Origin: Ehretia macrophylla
Taxonomy: Eukaryota > Streptophyta > Magnoliopsida > Boraginales > Ehretiaceae
DNA: 64,000 bases
NCBI GenBank assembly: GCA_037974665.1
Contig: CM075765.1
Coordinates: 60,104,247 to 60,168,246, forward strand
Direction of reading: 5' to 3'
The notes beneath the pieces are model-generated. The model had not been told where the DNA came from and ran no database searches. It was given only the letters and a program-made list of their open reading frames with translations. Positions 23,149-35,826 of this stretch are shown here, one piece after another; positions within the stretch are counted from its first letter, which is position 1; each line of letters opens with the position of its first letter. Both the position numbers and the translations under genes were made by a program.

Positions 23149-25664
23149 TGTAACGCCCCGATCCCTCACGAGACCGGAGGCTCTAATGACCATGCTATTC
23201 TCAACCCAATACCAAGCCCGGTCACAAATTTTTTTCCGAATGGTTAAGTCCGGACCCGACACACGGACAGAGTCTCCCCTGTACCGTGGACATTCTAAAA
23301 ACCTGTAAACACTCAAACAAAGTCCCAACAATACAATACAAGCTTTTCTTAATTAAACATCAAAGTTCTAAGGCCATCCGAGCCTTATAGTACACAATAG
23401 TTCCAAAACCACACAAGCATGCAAGTAACTTGTTTATAATATAGTCTAATAACCATGCCATTCTAGGATAACATTAAAACATACTTAGAGATAAAACATT
23501 CTACACTAAGCCATTCACTCCCAAGCATGCAAAGCAACTAGAAATAGAAATATAAGTTATTACAAGCCATAGAATTACCACTGCTACTACATTATCAGAC
23601 TTCCAGTTTACATATTACTCAAATACATACATGAGCTTTAAGGCCCCAAAATAGATTATACATAGAACAACAAATTCTTCACATAGCAACCAAAAGCATA
23701 TCCACCTCAGACAAATATCACACAGCAGCTAAGGCAACTCCACCAACTGTGCCACCTGAAACATGTTAGCGAGGTATGAGCAACCACTGTTGCCCAGTGA
23801 GGGATATAGTCCCGGGGCGTGCAATGCAACAGATAATACAGTTATACAACAATATCACTTAGACAATTTAAGAAGCAATGACAACATAAGTAACCACACA
23901 TTTAAAAGGATACATTTCACACAATCCCCTATACACCAATCTTCACTGGTCTTCATTCACGATCCACGAACCACGAGCACGATCACGATAAGCCGGCATA
24001 ACCCCAAACACTCCAGTGGGTGTACTCCGGATGTACCCCGATAATCCTACGACCCAACATCCCCTGGCAATCTCCGGACCAGGCGAATGAGGGAATAGGG
24101 CACGGAGTTTGAATATCCACCGGCAAGCCCTCTGCCGCCCAGCCGATATTCAACACATCCGCCCCTGACACTATGGTTGCGCAACCACTATGCAATGCAC
24201 TTAACAATGGCAAGTTAATAGCAATAATATGAGCATTAACACATAGGAGGATCAACAAAGTAGGTTGACCTCGATGCAATTAGAATAGAAGCAATTATAT
24301 AAGCTAATAAGCAGTTTATAAAGGAACATATACAAAATAAGCATAGAATCATACCAAAAGCTCCAAATCAACTTGAAACCACATATAAACACTTAAGGAG
24401 TCATGCCATTGTTTTAGAAGTGTGAGTCAACCGAAATTGCACCTAAACCCCTTTGTTTTTCGAACTATTTCTCTTCCAAACCGAGGTTAATGATTTCATT
24501 TTCAAAGGAAACTCTCCCAATCTTCTAACTAACCCTCAAGGTACCCTCTCAACCCTCTAACTCATTCAAATGCCCGCGATTACCCCGAAAGCCCCAAATT
24601 CCCTCTTATGGCTTTAAACTACACATACCTTATCCGGGCTTCAAACGAGGGTTATCAAAGCTTCTATAGCACCTAGGTAGCCTAAGAATACTAGAAGTGA
24701 AGCCCGAATCCACCCGGATTAGCATGAACCCCGAAAGCCCTTTATTATAGTCGACTATTTTACGTTTTATGCGATTCTAGAGCAATGTAAGTGCACGGGG
24801 CTATTAGACTACCTTCACTAACACCTAAGGCATCTATTAGAAGTATTGAATCAAGTTAAAACGCGCGATTACACCAAACCCTAGAAATCCCGTCACTATT
24901 CACCCCTACGAATCAACTATCGATTTCTACCGTTTAATACATGAAACAATAGCATAAATGTGGTCTCTACTACATGTATATAACATATATAAGCTTATTT
25001 GAGCATTGCAATAGCATTAGACAACATTTCCAATAAATCAAGAAAATAGCAACATTTGTAGAATGCACAAATAAGCATGAAAACCCTCACCTAAAGCGCG
25101 TAGGAGCACCTAGAAGGCTTGCACACACCCTAAACTACTTGTCCAAGGCTTGGAGAGGCTTGGATTGGAGATTTGATGAGCAAAAGATCTCCTTCTTGGC
25201 TGCTAAGGGCTGTTCGGATTTTGAACAGTAATTCCTGCACTTTTTTTTGTTTGTTTTTGCTAAGTTATGAGCTTATATTGATATATAAGGTGTATGGTTG
25301 GGTGGGGTCAAGTTTGGGTGCTTAAGTGGTCAATTATAATGCGCGTAGTAAGCTTAAAACGAGCCTAAAGTGAAACATGTGAGCTAGCTAATTAAATCTC
25401 TAAGTTAGTTACGTAACACTATTCATTCAACTACAAAAATTATTTTCTAAACGAGCTCTCCTATCGCCTCTAGCTCAATTGCACATTTTTCCCACTACTT
25501 TAACAATTAATATGATTTAATAAAAATACTAATTAACTAATAGAATGCAGTTTAAAAACGGAGTGAATAGTAACTTAAGAAGACAATTAATAAGGCATAG
25601 AAAGAGGTGCGCAAATAAAGGATGCAACAGTAATTGAATGCATGGCTAAATCTCGGGCGTCACA
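23149..25664 (-). repeat. Element D, LTR copy at the right (its 5' LTR)
   Basis: The same length as the left copy and nearly identical. All internal sites lie at +3603 relative to it, for example the CTACTTT-loop hairpin at 24247-24272 and the second hairpin at 23778-23795. Confidence 0.94.
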
Positions 25665-25669
25665 ACCAG

Positions 25670-26082
25670 TTTTGTGCAAACCCTGCTTGTTATGTATATT
25701 GCGTGAAGGTTGCTTAATTTTGAGGCTTGTAGCCTTGTATGTATTTTTCTATTTTGAGACCTTTAATGGTCTTATGTTGTAATGGATTAAAGTTTGTAAA
25801 ATTGTAAACTTATACTCGGATGACTAGTGAAGAAATGCATGCTAATAGCTAATGGTTTAGTGGCATAAATACCTGTGTAGTATGCATGGCATTTTTGGTT
25901 TGGAAAGCTGGTTAATAAGAAATGTATGTTGTAAAGAAAGTTGGCTTGTTTTGATTATTATATAGCTTTCGCAAGTATTATATTGATTTTAGGGTTTTCG
26001 GATCGTCCGCGGTACAGAGGAGACTCCGTCCGTGTGTCGGGTCCGGGCTTGGCCTTTTGTGGGGTCGGGTCGGGGCGTGACA
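25670..26082 (+). repeat. Left LTR of element C, remaining part
   Basis: It resumes the LTR after element D and runs to GGGGCGTGACA. Together with 17673-19545 it makes about 2.29 kb, matching 2281 bp for the right LTR. It contains the U5 box GGAGACTCCGTCCGT. Confidence 0.93.
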
Positions 26083-26090
26083 TCTTTAGG

Positions 26091-26102
26091 TGGTATCAGA
26101 GC
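26091..26102 (+). promoter_or_regulatory. Primer binding site of element C
   Basis: TGGTATCAGAGC, an exact tRNA-Met type site, eight bases after the LTR. Confidence 0.92.
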
Positions 26103-26394
26103 ATGATAGTCTTGTATGAGCCGGGATATGATTCTCGGTCTATGGGGTAAAGGTCTAAAATGCTAAAGTGTTTATGTATGATTGCTAAGTGAAAAGAAAA
26201 TGTTATAACATGACTTTGTGAACTTGGAATGTTTGTGTGTTTAAGTGGAATAGTTTGGCAAGTTGAACTTGTCTTATGTGAATTGTGTGATAGAATATTG
26301 GATTGTTATTGACTTGAGTGTTATCTAATCTTATGTGCTATATTTCTGTCTATAAACTGCTTTTAAATGTTGCCAGCCTTTGTGAGTTGCTACT

Positions 26395-29300
26395 ATGCCG
26401 CCACGTCGTGGTACTCAAGGTATAGGATCAGATGAAGAGGCAGCAGAACAGGGTCAGCAGCCGTTGCCCGAGCAGTTTATGACTACTATGACTACTGCAG
26501 TAGACCGGATCACACAGGTACTACATGAGCAGAGGCAGGACCGTATTAATCCCCAGGGTAATCAAGCTAATCCAGGTGGACAGGGGTACAGAGTTGAGAA
26601 TAACCAGCTTGACAAATTTCTGAGGCACGAGCCGGGAAAGTTTTTCGGGGAGCCGGATGATGAGGCGGCCGAGAGATGGATTAATCAAGTTGAGAAGATT
26701 TTCACCGCTTTGAGGTATACTGATGAGGCAAGAAGAGACTATGCGTCATTTTTATTTGAGGGTGATGTAGAGCAGTGGTGGAATACTGTTAGATTGAGGT
26801 GGGATTGTGAGGATGTACCACATATGTGGGATGATTTTGTAAGTGAGTTCCGGGACAAATATATTCCCGAGATGGCTATGGAGAGGAGGGAAGATGAGTT
26901 CGTGGCCCTGAAACAGGGGAATATGACTGTTGCACAGTACGAGGCTAGGTTTGTTAGCCTGTTGAGGTATATGCCCGAGTTGGTACGGCCGACTAGGAGG
27001 ATGATTCATAGGTTTGTCCGTGGGCTGAGAATGGACATACAGTTGCATTTGACTGGGCAGACCTACACTACTTTTCCCGAGGCATTTCAGGCAGCCTCGA
27101 AGTTTAAGAAACGGAAGGCTGAGATGTTAGCCGAGAGCAGTCAGCCGAGTAAGAAGCAATATTTGGGCCAGAGTAGCCAGAGTCAGCCGAGGCAGTTTCA
27201 GGCTTCTGCACAGGGTCCTCAGCAACGTCCGTATCAGCCATAGCAGCAGATTCAGGCTAGGCCAGCTGTGACCAGACCTCAGCAGGGAGCTACAGTTCCT
27301 ACCCTTGCCAGAGCCCCAGCACCTACAGGAAACACTGCGGTTAGGCAAAATCAGCTGTGTAATTATTGTAATCGACCAGGCATATTGAGGCTAACTGCTG
27401 GAGGAAGAGTGGAAAATGTACGGGTTGTGGCAGTGATGATCACAGGGTGAGGGATTGCCCTAAATATAATAATGTTCAAGGTCGTGGTGGAGGCCAAGGT
27501 GTACAGAATAGGGCTGCAGGTGCACGACCAGCACAGAGAGTACAGGCTAGGGTCTTTGCACTGGATGCAGAGGAGCTGCCCGATAATACAGCTATAGTGG
27601 AAGGTACTTTTCTTCTCAATACTCAGCCAGTTAAAGTTTTAATTGATCCTGGAGCTACACATTCGTTTATAACTCCTGCATGTGCACGATATGTGAATGT
27701 TTGCATTGATAAATTGCCTCATGAAGTTGAAGTTAGTACTCCTTTGCGTGCAAAATTTGTTACTGAGTCTATTTGCAAATCTTGTGATATATGTATTGAG
27801 AACCGTAAATTTCCTGCTGATTTAATTATATTGCCATTCCGTGACTTTGAAATCATTTTGGGAATGGACTGGTTGGGGAAGTATTATGCTCAGTTGGATT
27901 GTAGAACAAAGGTCGTTTATCTTAAGGTTCCTGACCTACAGGTACTAGAGATTGTTGGAAACTGCAGGGCTGCCCGCATTCCACTTTTATTAGCGATCAA
28001 GATTTCTAAGTTGTTGAATAGGGGTTGTGAAGCTTACTTAGCCTATTTGATCAATCAGCCTGCTGATAAGTTGAGTCTGAATGAGGTTCCGATTGTTAGA
28101 GACTTCCCTTGTGTATTTCCCGAGGAATTACCGGGTTTACCACCGGATAGGGAGATTGAGTTCGTGATTGATCTTGTGCCAGGCACTGCGCCAATTTCTA
28201 GGAGTCCTTATAGGATGGCATCGGCTGAACTTCAGGAGTAAAAAATTCAGCTACAGAACTTGCTTGAGAAAGGGTTTATACAACCTAGTTCTTTGCCGTG
28301 GGGTGCACCTGTGTTGTTTGTGAGAAAGAAAGATGGCACACTACGGTTATGCATTGATTACAGGGGACTTAATCAAGTCACGATTAAGAATAAATACCCC
28401 TTGCCGTTGATTGAAGAATTGTTTGACCAGTTGCAGGGTGCGAGTGTTTACTCCAAATTTGACTTGAGGTAGGGTTACTATCAACTTAGGATTCGGAGTG
28501 ACGATATACCAAATACGGCATTCAGGACTAGATATGGCCACTATGAGTTTGTTGTTTTGCCGTTTGGATTGACGAATGCACCAGCCGCATTCATGGACTT
28601 GATGCAGAGGGTTTTTCGGCCTTACCTTGATCAGTTTGTCGTGATCTTCATTGACGACATTTTAGTGTATTCGAAGAATGAGGCTGAACATGAGCAACAC
28701 TTGAGGATTGTGCTTCAGACTTTGCAGGAAAACAAGCTTTTTGCTAAATTCAGCAAGTGTGAGTTCTGGTTGAATCAGATATCTTTTCTAGGCCATATCA
28801 TTTCAGATCGAGGAATTTCAGTGGACCCAGCTAAAATTGAAGTTGTTTTATCTTGGAAGAGACCTGAGACGGTGTCAGAGATTCAAAGTTTTCTTGGATT
28901 GGCAGGTTACTACCGGAGATTTGTTAAAGACTTTTCTAAAATTTCTGGACCTTTGAGCCAGTTGACTCGGAAGAAAGTTGCTTACAACTGGGATGCCAAG
29001 TGTGAATCCAGTTTCCAAGAATTGAAGAAGAGACTAACTACAGCTCCTATACTAGCTTTACCTGAGGGAACAGAGAACTTTGTTGTCTACAGTGATGCAT
29101 CTAAGGAAGGATTGGGCTGTGTTTTAATGCAGAATGGTAAGGTGATTGCCTATGCTTCTAGGAAATTGAAACCTTATGAAGTCAACTACCCTACACATGA
29201 TCTTGAGTTAGCTGCAGTTGTGTTTGCTTTGAAGAAGTGGCGTCACTACTTGTGGGGTTGCAGATTTGAAATTTTTACTGACCACAAGAGTCTCAAGTAT

Positions 29301-30975
29301 TTGTTTTCACAGAAGGATCTAAATATGAGGCAGCGGAGATGGCTAGAGTTATTGGGTGGTTATAACTGTTCTATTAACTATGTGCCAGGTAAGGCAAATG
29401 TTGTTGCTGATGCTTTGAGCCGAAAGGCTACTGTTGCAAGCTTGATTATCAAGGACTGGGAGACTTTGGAAGAAATTTGTTCATGGAAACCAGAAGCTAC
29501 TGAGGTAGGGATTCGATTTGCTAGTTTGCAGATTCAGTCAGGGTTGCTAGCACAGATCAGAGAGGCTCAGAAGACTGATCCTCACATCTTGAAAATCCAA
29601 GAAAAAGCTAAAGGGGGAGAGTCGGAGTTTAAATTACATGCAGATGGCATCTTCAGATTCAGGGATAGAGTATGTGTTCCTGATGATCCGACTTTGAAGA
29701 ATGAGATCCTGTCCGAGGCACATAATTCGAGGTATACGATTCACCCGGGCAGTACAAAGATGTATAGAGATTTGAAGCAACACTTCTGGTAGAACAATAT
29801 GAAGAGGGAGATTGCTGGGTATGTATCCAGATGTTTGACTTGTCAGAGGGTTAAAGTTGAGCATCAGAGGCCAGCCGGACTTCTACAGCCGTTGTCGATT
29901 CCGCAATGGAAGTGGGTACATATAACAATGGACCTTGTGACCGATCTTCCTAGATCTCCGAGAGGATGCGATTCTGTTTGGGTTGTTGTGGACCGCTTGA
30001 CTAAAGTTACACATTTTATTCCCGTGAACAAACAGGATAGCCTTGATAAGTTAGCTGAACTTTATGTTGCTAATATTGTGAGATTGCATGGTGTGCCACA
30101 GAGTATAGTGTCAGATAGGGATCCTAGATTCAGATCTCGTTTTTGGCAGAAGTTGCAAGAGGCCATGGGAACTAAGTTGAGCTTCAGCATTGCATATCAT
30201 CCGCAAACTGATGGCCAGTCTGAGAGAACCATCAGGATCTTGGAAGACATGCTTCGGGCATGTGTGCTAGACTTTGGGAAGAATTGGGAGAAGTTTTTGC
30301 CTTTAGCGGAGTTCGCCTACAACAATAGTTATCAATCTACTATAGGTATGGCTCTCTACGAGGCGTTGTATGGTCGGAAATGCAGATCCCCGTTATATTG
30401 GGAAGAGGTTAGAGAGAGTAGAACAGTTGATCCGACTGTGTTACCTGAGATGATTAAGATGGTAGATAATGTTCACCTTATTCGCCAGCGTATGCTTACA
30501 GCTCAGAGTCGTCAGAAGAGTTATGCGGATAAGCACCGTCGGGATCTTGAGTTTGATTTGGGAGATTGGGTGTTTCTTAAGATTTCTCCACGGAAGGGAT
30601 TGATTCGGCACGGTAAGAGCGGGAAGCTTAGTCCCAAGTATGTGGGTCCGTATGAGATCACCGAAAAGGTAGGTCCTTTGGCTTATCGATTAGCTTTGCC
30701 TCCGAGCTTGTCGAGACTGCACGATGCGTTCCACATGTACTTGAACCAGAGCCTTTGCATATTGAAGAGAAGTTGTCATATGAAGAGAAACCGATTAGAA
30801 TTGTGGATCGGAAGATTCAGGAGCTTCGCAGAAAGAGTATTCCGTTAGTAAAGGTTCTGTGGAATCATCATGGGTTTGAGGAAGCGACTTGGGAAAGAGA
30901 AGACCAAGTTCGGGATCAGTATCCGGAGTTGTTTGTTGACCAGGTAAGAATTGCGTGGGCGCAATTATTTTAAGG
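26395..30975 (+). pseudogene. gag-pol coding region of element C (fossil)
   Basis: Domains in order. Capsid-type gag begins MPPRRG at 26395, with the WWNTVRLRW and FRDKYIP motifs of retrotransposon gag. Next come remains of a zinc knuckle, protease DPGATHSFI near 27645, RT with FIDDILVYS near 28650, RNase H with [10 protein letters not shown] near 29280, integrase with SDRDPRF and QTDGQSERT near 30110-30220, and a chromodomain near 30760-30930. The chromodomain type marks the Tekay/Del group, which tends to target heterochromatin. Upstream, the leader from 26103 has no frame of note. The region as a whole is broken in about five or six places and is not expected to work. Confidence 0.95.
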
Positions 30976-30984
30976 GGAAGAGGG
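30949..30984 (+). promoter_or_regulatory. Stem-loop and polypurine tract of element C
   Basis: AATTGCG, loop TGGG and CGCAATT at 30949-30966, then AAGGGGAAGAGGG directly before the right LTR. It overlaps the end of the chromodomain frame. Confidence 0.75.
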
Positions 30985-33265
30985 TGTAATACCCGAGCCC
31001 GGAATGTGAAAATTCTTTGTTTATTATTTTGAAAATTATATTTTCTTAAATTCTTTGTGAATTAACTGTTACTTTCTCGCCGTCGCAACGTGCATTGCAT
31101 TTAAGGAGCGATAGCTAGATAACGATTTCTAGTCCTCAGCAAATAGTGAAACTAGTATTTAGATGACTTAAATTTTATATTTTAAATGTTGCTAGCTTTA
31201 ATTGAACTTACCTTAGCTGAAACGGGTTTAAAAAGGTCAAAATAGGGGAGTTTGACCAAGTCTTAAGTAGTTTGACTTAGCCTTGACCAACTTTAACCAT
31301 TTGACCCTTATATAAGCTAAAAACTAAGCAAAATAAAATAAAAACAGCAGCTGAACAGACCAGGAGTAGGCCGAAACAAGAGAGGAAAAAAAATATATTC
31401 AACCTTCCAAACGATCAATCTTCGCGTGAGCCCGTGGGGGGTGATTTCCGAGGCATCCAACGTTGTTTTCCTAGCGACTAGGAGTACCTGAGGTGAGGGA
31501 AGCATGTTATTTGCGCATTTATACGTTGTGTTTGTTAACTTTGTCAATTTTTAGATTTATCCGTAGATCGTTATTTAAAGCGATTTGATGCTTCTAGAAT
31601 GTTCCTTGGCATTTGTAGAACATGTATTTATACCTTTGTAACATTTTCTGCGATTAATGTTGTGATTGCAAATTAAATTGTTGAATGAATAGTAATTTGT
31701 GAATAGTAAAACCTTGAAACATTGAAATTGCGCTGTTATGCTTTCCGTTGATGTAAAAACGTGCTAGGTATGCTAGAATGCTAAAATGTGTGGTTTGTTT
31801 GGGTTGCGTAGTGGAAAAAATGAGAATTAAGCCTTTGGGAAAGTCGGGGTCGTTTCGGTCGACTTTTGCATTTTCTCGTTTTGCGTGTTGGCATTGTTTC
31901 GGGAGGCCATGGAAGCACTTTTGGTGCGATTATGGCGTTGGTTAGGTGTTTGGCTGTTGTAGTTGTAGTTCAAACGAGAAAGGGGGAAAATGGGACTTTG
32001 CGCGAGTTCTAGGGTAAAGTAAGGTTTCGGGGTCTTTAGACGTGCCTTATGGTGACCTAGGAGGGTTGGCGAAGTCGGTTTCCAGAACCCGTAGCTTGTT
32101 TGGAAATGGTAGCATTTTGATAGTTGGGGCCGATTTGTGTTTTTGTGTGTTTTCTTGTCTTTATGCTTATAGAATGCTTAGAATTGCTTGGAATACTTGT
32201 TTGAGTTGTTTTGGATTGAATTGCTTATCAAATTGCTGCTATTGCGTGCGAGAGTAACCTACTTTGTTATTCTCCCACGTGTGTCTTTATCGCTTGTTTA
32301 TGGCCTGGCATCGAGTCTTGCATGGGATAGGGTCTCGCGCATGAGTGATGGGCCTCTCTGGGTAGCCTTGGGTTGCCAGTGTTGGTTGCTCTAGCTCCGC
32401 TGCTATTCCCTTTCTCGCTTGGGTTGCCTCCCAGGGAGATTTGGGTCGTAGGTTGATGGATACTTCCGGGGTATTCCAAACTGGTGTTATAAGGTGGTTT
32501 GGGCCGGCGCGTCGTCATCGAATTCGTGTTTGAAAGTTGCTCATGAAAAGAGTATCGTATCCTTTGAATGTGTGTTTATAGTTTTAAATACTAGCCTTGC
32601 TTTATTGTTGGCTTTGGTTGTATCATTATATGATTTGTATGTATTGCTTGGCTAATTGCATTGCATACTCCTCTCATCTCCGTCCTTGAGACCAATTGCT
32701 CTCGCTGAGCAATAGTTTTTGCTCATTCCTTTCTATAATATGTTTTTACAGGAGTAGTTGAAGCAGACCCTCTCGAGGTAATTGAGGAGGAAGAGCAGGT
32801 GGAGGTGTTTCCGTGATAGCACTTCTCTGCTTTGCTGGTGGTTGGTTACCAGTTTTGTGCAAACCTTGTTTGTTATGTATATTGTGTGAAGGATGCTTAA
32901 TTTTGAGGCTTGTAGCCTTGTATGTATTTTTCTATTTTGAGACCTTTAATGGTCTTATGTTGTAATGGATTAAAGTTTGTAAAATTGTAAACTTATACTC
33001 GGATGACTAGTGAAGAAATGCATGCTAATAGCTAATGGTTTAGTGGCATAAATACCTGTGTAGTATTAATGGCATTTTTGGTTTGGAAAGCTGGTTAATA
33101 AGAAATGTATGTTGTAAAGAAAGTTGGCTTGTTTTGATTATTATATAGCTTTCGCAAGTATTATATTGATATTAGGGTTTTCGGATCGTCCGCGGTACAG
33201 AGGAGACTCCGTCCGTGTGTCGGGTCCGGGCTTGGCCTTTTATGGGGTCGGGTCGGGGCGTGACA
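30985..33265 (+). repeat. Right LTR of element C, 2281 bp
   Basis: TGTAATACCC ... GGGGCGTGACA, followed by the duplication TGGAT at 33266-33270. TATATAAG is at 31309-31316, donor-like AG-GTGAG at 31491, CTACTTT-loop hairpin at 32250-32274, second hairpin at 32707-32724 and acceptor-like CAG at 32749-32751. The acidic stretch GVVEADPLEV follows, and the U5 box is at about 33202-33216. Confidence 0.95.
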
Positions 33266-34770
33266 TGGATTGTAGGAAGTGGGCGATACATTTTTGCATT
33301 TCTATGCGAAGCTCTACGGCACCCACGATTCCCAGTAGGAAGTCGTCGTCATATCGTGCGTAACAAATCCTTATTAAGTAATGGGTTTTTAAGGGGGCCA
33401 GCTTACGGGCCAGGCCTCTCTCTGACCTGATAACTAGTATCGACTCCCCGCCCAACTCTATTAGTAGGCCCCTTCTTTTGCAATACTTAAAAAAGTATCT
33501 CATGGCCCAATTATTATTACAGCCTTCTCTACCATAGAATTTGCCCTTCAGGGTCAACTCGGTGGCTTCTATCAGGAAGGTAGCGCAAAGAAAGCTCGAG
33601 GGCTTGTTAAGGAAGACGACAAGGGCCGATGAAGGAGGGAAAACGAATGGCATTTTTTGGTCTCCCCTGAGCTGGGGAGTGCTTATGGGAGAGGTGTGCT
33701 ACAATGAAACAAGGGACTGAAAGGCCGCTTTGCGTTGGATGCTCTTTACCCTTCTCACAATGATGGCTCTGTTGTCTTGGGGAGCGGTGAAGCTTGCTTC
33801 TTCTCCAGAGTTTTCTTGGTCACCAATAGGACCTGTCCTTAATAGAACTGATCTGATTCTCTGAACAATCGAAATTTCGTACTTTTGTCGGATCCTCCCT
33901 ATCTCTTGATCGAGCTTGTGTAGGTAGATGTTACCTAGTAGGGCCGATAGTAATACGCTATGTGGGACGGACTAAGGTAACTTTTCACTTCGTACGAGTC
34001 GTCTGGCGTAAAAGACTTTCTACATGGAGTAAAGGAACTTGGGATCGTCAATCTCTTCCTTAACGATTGGGATGAGTTGATGTCGGTCGATAGTGTGAAA
34101 ATAATTCCTGATGTCGAATTCCAAAAACCAACGAGAGTTTCCCCACTCTTCTTTGATCCGTCTTAGGATCGAGTGGCAGCCTCGACCCGAGCGAAAGTGC
34201 GATGTTTCTGGAAACTCAGGATCGTAAATGGGTTCGAGTACCATTCTGATCGCCTCTGTCATAGTCCTTTCTATAGGTAGATCTACTGTAGCGGTCTAAA
34301 CTTCGACCCTTATTTCTTTCTTCATATTGTAAAGGGGAGCAAAGCCCATTTTTTGCTCCCTCTATTGATACATCAAGGGCCTTCCTGCCGTCATTTCAAT
34401 GACTCATAGGGCTTCCCTCAGCTCAGTATTTTTCTTTCTTGAGAATGGTCGCCACCTCTTCTAGGACCGAAATGATTTTCCCTTCCTGATGGGTCTATAT
34501 CCATCCCTGAATGTCATCGGGTACCGTTAACTTCTCTGCCATTCTTGTCACTGTCACCTGTAATCCGCGCAGGTGTGTCCGTACCCCCCTGAGTGGACGA
34601 GAAAGAAAGGATTTCTCATAGCAACCCCCTAGGTTCCAAACCCAAGAGTCAACTTTCCCGTATAAGCATTCGGTACATGTATCAGTCCGTGGAAGAGTGA
34701 AAGGGTCACCACTATTGAGGATCTCTCCCCTAATCTTAGATAGGTCGTCTGAGGGTTCGCCGCGGTTCAT
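33266..34770 (-). pseudogene. matR: matR, 5' part with RT domain (mitochondrial maturase copy)
   Basis: The minus-strand reading includes TEAIRMVLEPIYDPEFPETS, HFRSGRGCHS, RWFLEFDIRNYFHTIDRH, then NIYLHKLDQEIGRIRQKYEI, FVFPPSSAL, FLNKPSSF and GLLIELGGESILVIRSERGL, all in matR order. The RT catalytic box, YADD in the matR sequences I recall, reads YDDD here (33342-33353). The frame at 34495-34770 (starting MNRGEPSDDLSK) lies upstream in the same orientation and is probably the N-terminal part. Reading is broken: the frame of 34020-34262 stops at its downstream end, a stretch to 33653 lies in other frames, and there is a stop between 34262 and 34495. The gene continues at 17672 after element C. 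No mitochondrial function is possible from a split nuclear copy. Confidence 0.92.
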
Positions 34771-35826
34771 TGTTGTGCTTACACACTAGGCTACCTTTTT
34801 TCGAAAGCTTCGCAGGACCACCTACCACTAGTCTTCAGTTGGAGGGATTTATTGCACTAAAATATTGGGACGTAGGCTCTCGAAGAGGGAAGCCCAACGA
34901 ATGTCAGATGCAAAGCCCCGTACCTCATTAAGATCATATTGGCATACTCTCCCAAAAGAGAAAGAGCAGACCCCGTTGAAGACGAGAGTAAGGTACAACA
35001 AGGCCATTTCTGTCCACTGCCCTTCTCACGGAGCTGTACGTGGACATTACCGCTTATACAGCTCCCAGCTAGCAAGCAATTAGCCTTCCTCTACAAGGAA
35101 TGGAAGTGTGAATGAATTGACATCAAACAAAGGCATTTTTTTTTTCTTTTCAGCAATAATATGATAAGAGCATCCCTTTCACAAAAACCTACGGACCCCC
35201 CCTATCCTGCCACTTTAGCACATTGTGATCTTCTCAAAGATCATTACGAGCCCTCTTTGTCAATTTTTTATAGATTCCAAAAATTCCATGGTGGATCAAG
35301 ACGAAAATGAATCTGAGAATTCAGGATATACTTATCCTAGAGCTTCTGCTCTCCTTTGGGGAGGGGTTTTTTTATAGAGAAAGAGGTGAGTCGAGGGTAG
35401 CCTCCCACTTGACCGATTTCTTGGAGTCAGAGGAAGATCTTTCATCTGATGACCTTGAACAAGAAGGAGCTACTCTCGATGTGAGATCAGCAACAAAAGA
35501 AAGAAGAGGAATTGGATGCCCCAGAGACGGATAAACCTTAAAAAAACACATACAATGGACCGGACACAAACAAAAGAAAGAATAAAAAGGCCATGATCCT
35601 ATGTTTCTTTTCGCCCTGCCTGATGATGCGCTCCTAGCTCGCAGAGCTACATTCCGCAAAAAGAAAAAGACTCTCTCCATTACTTTGAGAAGATAATTGT
35701 TGGTTTGACCGATGGACTATGTAGGAAATACGAGATCTAGGCAAGCCCTTACATGTTCTCCCCTTGCCCTTTTTCAATAGAAGAACTACTTATCCTCTCT
35801 TAGGTAGCAGTCGATCAGTTCGCATA
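33266..35826 (-). other. Nuclear mitochondrial DNA (NUMT), piece 2
   Basis: It continues piece 1 across element C and carries the 5' part of matR (to about 34770) plus intron or spacer sequence upstream. A hairpin-forming stretch at about 35028-35063 (GGAGCTGTA ... TACAGCTCC) resembles group II intron structure. In 35100-35826 I recognise no gene. The piece ends at the left LTR of element E. Confidence 0.72.

Larger units (their letters stand above)
19546..25664 (-). mobile_element. Element D: very young non-autonomous LTR element nested in element C, TSD ACCAG
   Basis: Two LTRs of 2516 bp (19546-22061 and 23149-25664) flank an interior of only 1087 bp without coding similarity. The duplication ACCAG is at 19541-19545 and 25665-25669. 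On the minus strand the LTR starts TGTGACGCCCGAG and ends GGGGCGTTACA. I found about two base differences between the LTRs, so the insertion is probably younger than 50,000 years at the usual rate. It inserted into the left LTR of element C. It looks whole for its type, but it encodes nothing, so it must have used the proteins of another element. Confidence 0.95.
17673..33265 (+). mobile_element. Element C: Tekay/Del-type chromovirus with gag-pol, TSD TGGAT
   Basis: LTRs start TGTAATA and end GGGGCGTGACA. The duplication TGGAT is seen at 17668-17672 and 33266-33270. The order is LTR, tRNA-Met primer site, gag, protease, RT, RNase H, integrase, chromodomain, stem-loop with polypurine tract, LTR. 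That order and the KVLWNHHGFEEATWE chromodomain place it in the Tekay (Del) group. It inserted into the matR copy. Its left LTR was later interrupted by element D. Without D the element is about 9.5 kb. LTR divergence is about 2-3% by eye, so around one million years at 1.3e-8 per site per year. The coding part is broken in about five or six places. Confidence 0.95.
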
